Part shown: positions 1-5,400 of the stretch, piece after piece
Layout of the letters: the number at the start of each line of letters is the position of its first letter
How positions within the stretch are numbered: the first letter of the stretch is position 1
Assembly (NCBI GenBank): GCA_009699645.1
Contig: WLNU01000074.1
Location: forward strand, 1 to 5,454
Reading direction: 5' to 3'
Source: Actinomycetota bacterium
GTDB taxonomy: Bacteria > Actinomycetota > Actinomycetes > Nanopelagicales > Nanopelagicaceae
DNA: 5,454 nucleotides
Position numbers and translations under genes: made by a program
Notes under the pieces: model-generated
The model's input: only the letters and a program-made list of their open reading frames with translations
Told to the model about the DNA's origin: nothing
The model's database searches: none

Positions 1-554
1 CCCCATACGCGGTCGATTAACTGCGAACGTGTTAGAACGCGTCCAGAGTTGCGCATTAAGAACTCAAGGAGTTCGAACTCCTTTAATGGAAGTGCTATCG
101 GGTTTCCATTAATTGATGCCTGGTGACGGGCGGTATCTAATCTGATTGGTCCGACGCAGATTACTTCGAGATCACCTTGTAACTCTGTATCTGATATTCC
201 ACGGCGAAGAACGGCCTTGATACGAGCTATTAACTCACGTGAAGAGTATGGCTTGGTTACATAATCATCGGCGCCTAGCTCTAGGCCAACAACCTTATCA
301 ATCTCTGCATCTTTAGCCGTTAACATAATGATTGGTACCTGCGAGGTTGTCCGAACTCTTCGACAGACTTCAACGCCAGAGACCTCAGGAATCATCAGAT
401 CTAGAAGAATTAAATCTGCGCCCTCTTTTGCAAAAAGATCGAGTGCTGTACGACCATCTTCGGCAACAGCAACTTCAAATCCCTCTTTCCCAAGCAAGAA
501 CGCTAAAGCCTCGGAAAAAGAGGACTCATCTTCAACAATAAGAATCTTTGTCAT
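1..554 (-). CDS. regX3: Phosphate-regulon response regulator, OmpR/PhoB family (RegX3/PhoP-like), 3' end outside window
   Basis: This gene encodes a cytoplasmic DNA-binding response regulator that should control the phosphate-starvation regulon. Reading from the ATG at 554, 184 codons are visible. Residues 1-118 form the receiver domain: acidic pair Glu8/Asp9, phosphoacceptor Asp52 in LLDLMIPEVSG, switch Thr79, Tyr98 and Lys101 in VTKPYSSRELIARIK. From about residue 126 a winged-helix effector domain begins (LPLKEFELLEFLMRNSGRVL, then RSQLIDRVW). From memory, these stretches are near-identical to mycobacterial RegX3 (about 227 residues), so some 40 residues, including the recognition helix, lie beyond base 1. 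Its ATG overlaps the kinase TGA (ATGA, 551-554), and upstream there is only a weak GAGAG, so translation is probably coupled to the kinase. The family call is firm. Choosing RegX3 over a generic PhoB name rests on similarity plus the pst neighbours. Confidence 0.93.
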   Translation of the reverse strand, partial: MTKILIVEDESSFSEALAFLLGKEGFEVAVAEDGRTALDLFAKEGADLILLDLMIPEVSGVEVCRRVRTTSQVPIIMLTAKDAEIDKVVGLELGADDYVTKPYSSRELIARIKAVLRRGISDTELQGDLEVICVGPIRLDTARHQASINGNPIALPLKEFELLEFLMRNSGRVLTRSQLIDRVW

Positions 555-1615
555 TGTGGGCTCTCAATACTTGCTTCGTAGATAGGTAATCTGAGTGAAA
601 AAGTACTACCCACGTTTTCTACACTCCACACAGTGACTTCACCACCATGTTTAGCGGCAACATGTTTAACGATTGATAGTCCAAGTCCGGTTCCGCCTGT
701 TTGACGAGATCGTGCCGGGTCGACTCGATAGAAGCGCTCAAAGATTCGATCCTGTTCAGACTCTGAGATTCCGATTCCTTGATCGCTAACTGCAATATCA
801 ATGATTGATTCAGTGAGACTTGTTGAGACTGAAACTTTTGTTGCCTCAGGTGAGTAATTAATGGCATTTTCAATTAAGTTATGAATGGCCATTATGAGTT
901 GGTGGCGATCTCCAAGGACTATTGCGGTGGTTGATTCAGGATAAGTGACTACGATATTGCGATTGTCTGCAGATATTTGGCATTGATCAATAGCTTCACG
1001 GACTACATACTCAACTCCAACTTCTTGGGCAAGTTGCAAAGGATCTGAATCTTGCACACGCGATAAGTTGATAATTTCCTGCACTAAATCAGTCAAGCGT
1101 TTTGCTTCAGACTGCATTCGAGTTGCGAATTTAACAACTGAAATAGGCTCATCTTTTGCTCCCAGTACAGCCTCACTCAAAAGTGAGAGTGCTCCGATTG
1201 GAGTTTTAAGTTCATGAGAAATATTGGCAACAAAATCACGTCGAATATCATCTATTCTTTGTGCTTCACTCTCATCACTGAGCAGTACCAAGACGAGATC
1301 TCCTTCTGTTAATGGAATTACTGTGACCGTTAACTCATGTCTTCCTTCACCGATAGGTCCTCGAGGAATCTCAATCACTCCGACCTGCTTTGTATTATTT
1401 CGGCGCACTACGCGCACGAGTGCAAGTAACTCTGGGCTCTGGATTTTCCCATCTTTGAGAACTCCAAGTTGATCAACGCTAGAGGTCATAAAAATTGGAA
1501 TCTCCCCATTGGCCAGAACTAGGGCGTGACCACCGAGCTGATTGAGGGTTTGAGTGAGCATTTCGGGAAGTTCGCGCTCGGGTGTTTGCGCCGAATCGAC
1601 TCGCCGAAACTTCAT
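551..1615 (-). CDS. senX3: Phosphate-sensing histidine kinase, SenX3/PhoR-like, without membrane segments
   Basis: The 354-residue sensor kinase is the partner of the response regulator that follows it. A PAS-like region covers about residues 17-115. Then come the dimerization/phosphoacceptor domain with His134 in FVANISHELKTP (128-139) and an HATPase domain: N box HNLIENAINYS (245-255), G1 box SDQGIGI (277-283), F box FERFYR (292-297) and G2 box GGTGLGLSIVK (307-317). All catalytic residues are present. Unlike mycobacterial SenX3 or E. coli PhoR, as I recall them, no hydrophobic N-terminal segment is seen. The protein starts with a charged stretch (MKFRRVDSAQ) and enters the PAS-like region directly. 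An in-frame TAG at 1625-1627 rules out a longer reading frame. The ATG at 1615 sits 6 nt after a TANNNT -10-like element, which suits a leaderless transcript. It should be a cytosolic kinase sensing through PhoU and the transporter. The symbol follows the RegX3-like partner; phoR would be equally valid. Confidence 0.92.
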   Translation of the reverse strand: MKFRRVDSAQTPERELPEMLTQTLNQLGGHALVLANGEIPIFMTSSVDQLGVLKDGKIQSPELLALVRVVRRNNTKQVGVIEIPRGPIGEGRHELTVTVIPLTEGDLVLVLLSDESEAQRIDDIRRDFVANISHELKTPIGALSLLSEAVLGAKDEPISVVKFATRMQSEAKRLTDLVQEIINLSRVQDSDPLQLAQEVGVEYVVREAIDQCQISADNRNIVVTYPESTTAIVLGDRHQLIMAIHNLIENAINYSPEATKVSVSTSLTESIIDIAVSDQGIGISESEQDRIFERFYRVDPARSRQTGGTGLGLSIVKHVAAKHGGEVTVWSVENVGSTFSLRLPIYEASIESPQ

Positions 1616-1627
1616 GTGCGCACTCTA
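1616..1627 (-). promoter_or_regulatory. Candidate leaderless -10 element for the kinase-regulator operon
   Basis: On the minus strand TAGAGT (1627-1622) is followed by exactly 6 nt and then the ATG at 1615. This fits the actinobacterial TANNNT -10 with a transcript starting at or next to the start codon. No clear -35 hexamer is visible upstream, as expected for an activator-dependent promoter. The nearest Shine-Dalgarno-like sequence (AGGAG) is about 15 nt from the ATG, which is far. A TANNNT match alone is weak, so the support is the position. Confidence 0.45.
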
Positions 1628-1654
1628 TCTCTCCTCATATCGAGCGGTTTGCTC

Positions 1655-1698
1655 GTTCACCTTGCGTTCACCTAAGCGTCGGGATTTATTCATGCTTG
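1655..1698 (+). promoter_or_regulatory. PHO-box operator: 11-bp direct repeats between kinase and phoU
   Basis: Two perfect GTTCACC heptamers start 11 bp apart (1655 and 1666), giving units GTTCACCTTGC and GTTCACCTAAG. The third unit in register (1677, CGTCGGGATTT) is degenerate, and the fourth (1688, ATTCATGCTTG) again resembles the consensus. Tandem 11-bp units with core GTTCACC are the known binding pattern of Streptomyces PhoP, the counterpart of the regulator encoded here. The two-unit core (1655-1676) lies 27 nt from each facing -10-like element, so one site could serve both operons. Binding itself is inferred. Confidence 0.8.
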
Positions 1699-1703
1699 CC
1701 ACC

Positions 1704-1715
1704 TAGGTTTTCGCC
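1704..1715 (+). promoter_or_regulatory. Candidate leaderless -10 element for the phoU-pstCAB operon
   Basis: TAGGTT (1704-1709) fits TANNNT and is followed by 6 nt before the phoU ATG at 1716, so transcription probably starts at or beside the start codon. The only Shine-Dalgarno-like bases before phoU are a short AGG that overlaps this element. The proximal PHO-box unit ends 5 nt upstream, where an activator would contact RNA polymerase, and no good -35 is visible. Confidence 0.5.
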
Positions 1716-2366
1716 ATGGCACTTATACGCTCAGTTTTCCAGGATGAACTAGATGGCGTCTCACAGTCTTTGGTTGATTTAACTGAAATGGTTGCGCACT
1801 CGATTTTTAAGGCAACAACATCGGTTTTAACATCTGACCTTAAATTAGCTGAAGAGGTCATTGCAACCGATGATCACATCGATAACTTTCAACATGATCT
1901 CGATGCTCGCATCATCGACATTATCGCTCGTCAACAGCCAGTGGCATCTGATCTTCGTGCGCTCGTAACAGCTCTGCGAATGAGCGCCGATCTTGAGCGC
2001 ATGGGGGATATGGCACATCACATCGCGAAAATCTCTCGTCTTTGCCATCCAGATTCTGCCGTTCCAACTGAACTAACCCCTGTTTTCCAAGCAATGGGCA
2101 GCGCGGCTGAAAAAATTACAAATAAAACTGGAACCGTTATTGCTACACGCGATACCGAAATGGCCCTTGAGGTTGAGCGCGATGATGATGAAATCGACAA
2201 GTTGCACCGCCAATTGATTGGCACGTTAGTTGATCCAAAATGGCCACATGGTGTTGAGACTGCAATTAATTTAACGTTACTTGGTCGCTACTACGAAAGA
2301 TATGCTGATCATGCCGTTTCGGTATCACGGCGAGTGTATTTCTTGGTTACAGGAAAGTACGCGTAA
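1716..2366 (+). CDS. phoU: Phosphate signalling protein PhoU
   Basis: PhoU is a cytoplasmic, mostly helical, metal-binding regulator. It connects the Pst transporter to the sensor kinase and represses the phosphate regulon when phosphate is abundant. The 216-residue length is normal for the family. Two three-helix repeats are visible, each with its E-x3-D type metal/core motif: DLERMGDMAHHIAK at 92-105 (Glu93, Asp98) and GRYYERYADHAVSVSRRV at 190-207 (Glu194, Asp198). The N-terminal FQDELDGVSQSLVDLTEMV stretch and the acidic RDDDEIDKLHRQL stretch (155-167) are also typical. The ATG at 1716 is backed by a leaderless-type -10. The gene leads the operon and faces the kinase gene, while in many bacteria phoU instead follows pstB. 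From memory, the divergent phoU/phoR-phoP arrangement also occurs in Streptomyces, where the pst genes lie elsewhere. A PHO box upstream suggests induction under phosphate limitation. Confidence 0.95.
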   Translation: MALIRSVFQDELDGVSQSLVDLTEMVAHSIFKATTSVLTSDLKLAEEVIATDDHIDNFQHDLDARIIDIIARQQPVASDLRALVTALRMSADLERMGDMAHHIAKISRLCHPDSAVPTELTPVFQAMGSAAEKITNKTGTVIATRDTEMALEVERDDDEIDKLHRQLIGTLVDPKWPHGVETAINLTLLGRYYERYADHAVSVSRRVYFLVTGKYA

Positions 2367-2372
2367 CTATTC

Positions 2373-3356
2373 GTGAGTATCCAAGAAATCGCTATTCCAG
2401 CTCCACGTGCGATTACCACCGAGCCTCGTCGCTCTGACAAGGTTTTCCGTGGCGTTGTGACTGCTGGTGGACTGTCATCGCTATTGCTTCTGGGTTTGAT
2501 TGCACTTTTCCTTGGATACCGAGGCTTCGAAATTTTGCGCCAAGAGGGAATTGGTTTTATTACCCACTCTGATTGGTCTATCGCAACAGACGATGCGGGC
2601 AACGTTATTGAAAGCCACTTTGGTTTAGCGGCAATGCTCGTTGGCACAATTCTATGTTCGCTCATTGCCGTCGTAATCGCGCTCCCAATCTCAGTGTTTT
2701 GTGCCCTATTTCTCAACTTTTATGCACCTGTGTGGCTTAAGCGAGTTCTAGTGACCGTCATCGACATGATGGCAGCATTTCCATCTATCCTCTTTGGAAT
2801 TTGGGGCTTCTTAGTTCTCATGCCTAGTGTTGAGTATTGGGCCAAACTCTTGCACCGCTACCTGGGCTTTATCCCCGTATTTGATATGCAGGTTCCAGTC
2901 TTTACGCGCTCTCCATTTATTGCTGGCGTTGTTTTATCAATCATGATCATTCCAATTATTACTTCGGTTTCACGTGAAATATTTTCACAGGCCCCACTTG
3001 ATCGTATTCAAGCAGCATATGCACTCGGTGCTACTCGTTGGGCGATGATCAAAGCCGTTGTTATTCCGCATGGACGAAGTGGCGTTATCGGCGGTGCAAT
3101 GCTCGGACTTGGCCGTGCGCTAGGTGAAACAGTTGCAGTATTTACTGTTTTAAATATTGTTTTCCAAATTAATTGGCAGATGTTGCTGGGTGCAGGTGGA
3201 AACGTTGCCTCACTGATTATTTTAAAGTTTGGTGATGCAAGCCCTTATGAAATCAAGGCACTTATGGCAGCTGGATTAGTTTTGTTTTTACTTACTTTAG
3301 TTGTCAACGGTCTAGCTAATTTGATCGTAAAGACAACTGGAAAGTCGGGGAGATGA
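2373..3356 (+). CDS. pstC: Phosphate ABC transporter permease PstC
   Basis: PstC is one of the two integral membrane subunits that form the phosphate channel of the Pst importer. The 327-residue protein has about six membrane spans, near residues 31-50, 85-115, 125-150, 181-200, 236-262 and 296-318, with a periplasm-side loop at about 55-82 that is usual for PstC. The coupling (EAA) loop that docks on PstB is at 212-234 (AAYALGATRWAMIKAVVIP), followed by GLGRALGETVAV (245-256), characteristic of PstC. The start is GTG at 2373; the PhoU stop TAA lies 6 nt upstream in the same frame, so no longer start exists. The only Shine-Dalgarno-like sequence (AGGAAAG, 2351-2357) is 15 nt away inside phoU, so translation probably depends on ribosomes finishing phoU. 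The gene overlaps pstA by 4 bp. PstC and not PstA is chosen from the loop motif, the gene order and the PstA-typical features of the next gene. Confidence 0.95.
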   Translation: MSIQEIAIPAPRAITTEPRRSDKVFRGVVTAGGLSSLLLLGLIALFLGYRGFEILRQEGIGFITHSDWSIATDDAGNVIESHFGLAAMLVGTILCSLIAVVIALPISVFCALFLNFYAPVWLKRVLVTVIDMMAAFPSILFGIWGFLVLMPSVEYWAKLLHRYLGFIPVFDMQVPVFTRSPFIAGVVLSIMIIPIITSVSREIFSQAPLDRIQAAYALGATRWAMIKAVVIPHGRSGVIGGAMLGLGRALGETVAVFTVLNIVFQINWQMLLGAGGNVASLIILKFGDASPYEIKALMAAGLVLFLLTLVVNGLANLIVKTTGKSGR

Positions 3357-4402
3357 GCAGCGCGGTTACTGCAGTACCAACGAAGCCTTGGAAGCCCTCA
3401 CACCAAGAGCGGGCAAGTGATATTGCTATATTCCTTTTTGCAATGGCTACTTCATATGGCCTAGTTTTAGCGACTCCCATGAAAGGCAAGCTCGCCTACT
3501 TTGGATGCTTTTTTCTAGCCTATGCCTTTTTGACTTCAGTGTTTAAAGCAAGACAACGTGGAAGTGCTGCTGCTAAAGATGCACTAGTGAATTCACTTGT
3601 TGCAATCGGGGCGATTGTTACTGTGATTCCAGCAGCGAGTATTTTGGCGACAGTAGTTAAAAAAGGCCTACCAGGCATCAGTTTTGGCCTCTTTACCCAC
3701 GACATGGCACTTGCAACCCCGACAGATCCACTTAACAACGGTGGGCTTTTACATGCCATCACTGGAACACTCATACTTGTTGCAATTGCGCTCATCTTTA
3801 GCGTGCCCATTGGTATTTTAACTGCACTGTATTTAACTGAGATTAAAGGTCGTTTCACTAACCCAATCCGCTTCCTTGTCCAAGCGATGAGTGGTGTTCC
3901 ATCAATTGTTGCAGGACTTTTTATTCTCTCTGCGATCTTGTATCCCATTACAAAGGCTTACTCAGGTTTGATGGGCTCACTCGCTCTAACAATTTTAATG
4001 ATTCCAACCATTGCAAGAACATCTGAAGAAGTATTGAATCTGATTCCCAATGAATTGCGCGAGGCTGGTACCGCCCTCGGTGGAACCCAATGGCGCACAG
4101 TTGCCATGATTGTCTTGCCAGCTGCTAAAAGTGGTCTGGTGACGGCGATAATTTTAGGCGTTGCACGTATCGCTGGTGAAACTGCGCCAATTCTCTTACT
4201 CACTGGCGGCGGCGACAGAGTAAATCCCAACGCCTTCAACGGACCAATGGGCTCACTGCCCTATTACATCTGGAAATCTTTCAATGCAGGATCCCCAGAG
4301 GCGATTACTCGAGCATGGGCTGGTCTATTAGTTCTAGTTGGTTTGGTCTTAATTCTCTTTACTCTGGCACGTTTCTTAGGCTCTAGAAAGGCTGCCAAAT
4401 GA
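3353..4402 (+). CDS. pstA: Phosphate ABC transporter permease PstA, with extra N-terminal membrane helices
   Basis: PstA is the second channel subunit of the Pst importer and pairs with PstC. The 349-residue protein is about 50 residues longer than E. coli PstA (about 296). Spans are seen near 23-40, 46-64, 80-103, 133-160, 172-198, 206-222, 260-283 and 322-342. The first two are additional to the usual six. The canonical part starts at about residue 75; the stretch at 173-190 includes MSGVPSIVAGLF. The coupling loop is at 236-258 (REAGTALGGTQWRTVAMIVL), followed by the PstA hallmark GVARIAGETAPILL (269-282). The ATG at 3353 overlaps the pstC TGA (ATGA), with GGAAAG 8 nt upstream. An internal start would be needed to remove the extra helices, and none has clearly better support. 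The protein ends in the basic tail SRKAAK and overlaps pstB by 4 bp. Confidence 0.95.
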   Translation: MSSAVTAVPTKPWKPSHQERASDIAIFLFAMATSYGLVLATPMKGKLAYFGCFFLAYAFLTSVFKARQRGSAAAKDALVNSLVAIGAIVTVIPAASILATVVKKGLPGISFGLFTHDMALATPTDPLNNGGLLHAITGTLILVAIALIFSVPIGILTALYLTEIKGRFTNPIRFLVQAMSGVPSIVAGLFILSAILYPITKAYSGLMGSLALTILMIPTIARTSEEVLNLIPNELREAGTALGGTQWRTVAMIVLPAAKSGLVTAIILGVARIAGETAPILLLTGGGDRVNPNAFNGPMGSLPYYIWKSFNAGSPEAITRAWAGLLVLVGLVLILFTLARFLGSRKAAK

Positions 4403-5277
4403 CAACATCACCTGAAAGCGAGAAGGAAAAAATGGATACACATGTTAAGCCAAGTTCATTAGCGAGTGTTGCACAGGCTAAGCCCATTAAAACCCCTGGA
4501 CTTCGCGCCATGGGCACTGGTCTTGAAACCCGTGGTGTTCATGCATGGTTTAGCAAGAACCACGTGCTTTCAGATATCTCACTTGATTTTGCCGCAGGAA
4601 CTGTAACTGCATTAATTGGCCCATCTGGCTGTGGAAAATCAACGTTTATCCGCACTATTAACCGCATGCATGAGTTCATTCCAGGAGCTGCCATGGCGGG
4701 AGAGGTTTTACTCGATGGAAAAGATGTCTATGCACCTGGTACCGATGTCACAAAGATTCGTCTTCAAATCGGTATGGTCTTTCAAAAACCAAATCCATTT
4801 CCATCGATGACAATTGGTGAAAATGTTTTATCAGGTCTAAAACTTGCCCAGATTAAAGTAGAGAATAAAGATGAACTGCTGGAAGAGTCTTTAGAGCGCG
4901 CCGGGCTCTGGAGTGAAGTAAAGGATCGCTTAGGTGCTCATGGTGGATCACTATCGGGTGGACAGCAGCAGCGTTTATGCATCGCTCGCGCTCTGGCCGT
5001 GCGCCCACAAGTTCTTTTAATGGATGAGCCATGTTCGGCTCTTGATCCGGGTTCTACCCTTCGCATTGAAGAGACGATCCGTCACTTATCTGACACCATG
5101 ACAATCATTATCGTTACCCACAATATGCAGCAAGCTGCCCGTGTATCTGACTACACCGCCTTCTTCCTATCCGATGGCGGCCCAGGACAGATGATCGAAG
5201 TTGCGCCAACAAGTGAGATCTTTTCCAGACCGCAAGATCAACGTACAGAGAACTACGTCACCGGTCGCTTTGGCTAA
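4399..5277 (+). CDS. pstB: Phosphate ABC transporter ATP-binding protein PstB
   Basis: PstB is the cytoplasmic ATPase that drives phosphate import and docks on PstC and PstA. The 292-residue sequence has a complete ABC domain: Walker A GPSGCGKST (74-82), Q-loop Gln129 in MVFQKPNPFP, signature LSGGQQQR (185-192), Walker B VLLMDEP (205-211) with catalytic Glu210, D-loop SALD (213-216) and switch His241. INRMHEF (87-93), the QKPNPFP motif and the PCSALDP variant are PstB marks. The protein is about 35 residues longer than E. coli PstB (257). The surplus is a hydrophilic N-terminal tail (about residues 1-42) before the domain. The ATG at 4399 overlaps the pstA TGA and has AAAGG 7 nt upstream. A second in-frame ATG at 4432 (Met12) also has a good AAGGA, so the exact start is open. 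Confidence 0.97.
   Translation: MTTSPESEKEKMDTHVKPSSLASVAQAKPIKTPGLRAMGTGLETRGVHAWFSKNHVLSDISLDFAAGTVTALIGPSGCGKSTFIRTINRMHEFIPGAAMAGEVLLDGKDVYAPGTDVTKIRLQIGMVFQKPNPFPSMTIGENVLSGLKLAQIKVENKDELLEESLERAGLWSEVKDRLGAHGGSLSGGQQQRLCIARALAVRPQVLLMDEPCSALDPGSTLRIEETIRHLSDTMTIIIVTHNMQQAARVSDYTAFFLSDGGPGQMIEVAPTSEIFSRPQDQRTENYVTGRFG
4423..4434 (+). promoter_or_regulatory. Second ribosome binding site and start codon within pstB
   Basis: AAGGA (4423-4427) lies 4 nt before an in-frame ATG (4432-4434). It would start PstB at Met12 and remove 11 tail residues while leaving the ATPase domain intact. The upstream ATG at 4399 is the better call, because it has its own AAAGG and the 4-bp stop/start overlap also seen at the pstC-pstA junction. 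Both starts could be used. Confidence 0.35.
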
Positions 5278-5279
5278 TC

Positions 5280-5345
5280 ATTAACCTGCTGTTCATCTAA
5301 GCGTTGGACTGCGTTTAGGTATTAAAGCCATTTCGTTAACCTAAA
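5280..5345 (+). promoter_or_regulatory. PHO-box operator upstream of the pstS-like gene
   Basis: Heptamers related to GTTCACC recur in one 11-bp register: ATTAACC (5280), GTTCATC (5291), GTTTAGG (5313) and GTTAACC (5335), with less conserved units at 5302 and 5324. Bases 5291-5307 match 1666-1682 of the phoU operator at 15 of 17 positions (GTTCAYCTAAGCGTYGG), which makes chance unlikely and argues for the same regulator. The array begins 2 nt after the pstB stop codon, so the downstream gene has its own phosphate-controlled promoter. Binding is inferred. Confidence 0.72.
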
Positions 5346-5350
5346 AACCA

Positions 5351-5356
5351 TAAGTT
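5351..5356 (+). promoter_or_regulatory. Candidate -10 element for the pstS-like gene
   Basis: TAAGTT fits TANNNT and lies 5 nt after the last PHO-box unit, the same spacing as at the phoU promoter. Transcription would start near 5363 and give a leader of about 35 nt, which agrees with the good ribosome binding site before this gene. An alternative -10 is TATTAA at 5320-5325. Confidence 0.35.
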
Positions 5357-5385
5357 TCCTCTGTAATTCAAGCCATCACCAATAA

Positions 5386-5400
5386 AAGGGGAATACATTG
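5386..5400 (+). promoter_or_regulatory. Ribosome binding site that sets the TTG start of the pstS-like gene
   Basis: AAGGGG (5386-5391) is a strong Shine-Dalgarno sequence 6 nt before TTG (5398-5400). An in-frame TAA at 5383-5385 excludes any earlier start, and no ATG or GTG occurs in this frame before the window ends. Confidence 0.7.

Noticed and set aside
328..585. Plus-strand open frames opposite the response regulator and kinase 3' end
   Set aside because: They are antisense to well-conserved receiver-domain codons, have low-complexity Ser/Arg-rich translations and no family resemblance.
1641..1655. Perfect 5-bp inverted repeat CGAGC / GCTCG with a 5-nt loop beside the PHO box
   Set aside because: Too short to be a convincing terminator or operator and has no T-run; could be chance.
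1625..1693. A 22-codon minus-strand ORF (ATG at 1693, TAG at 1625) upstream of the kinase and in its frame
   Set aside because: It lies across the PHO box, has no ribosome binding site, and encodes a charged peptide with no membrane character; the leaderless promoter would lie downstream of it.
1701..1708. Palindrome ACCTAGGT over the phoU -10 element
   Set aside because: An 8-bp palindrome occurs by chance often enough, and no second copy is seen at the other promoters.
2309..2716. Minus-strand ORF of 135 codons opposite the phoU/pstC junction
   Set aside because: Antisense shadow of PhoU and PstC; the plus-strand proteins are clearly recognised and no promoter or ribosome binding site supports it.
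3520..3948. Minus-strand ORF of 142 codons opposite pstA
   Set aside because: Antisense to the conserved PstA membrane core; its composition reflects the complement of hydrophobic codons.
5278..5397. Possible terminator between pstB and the pstS-like gene
   Set aside because: No GC-rich stem followed by a T-run is visible; the region is better explained by PHO-box repeats and a promoter, and some readthrough from pstB is possible.
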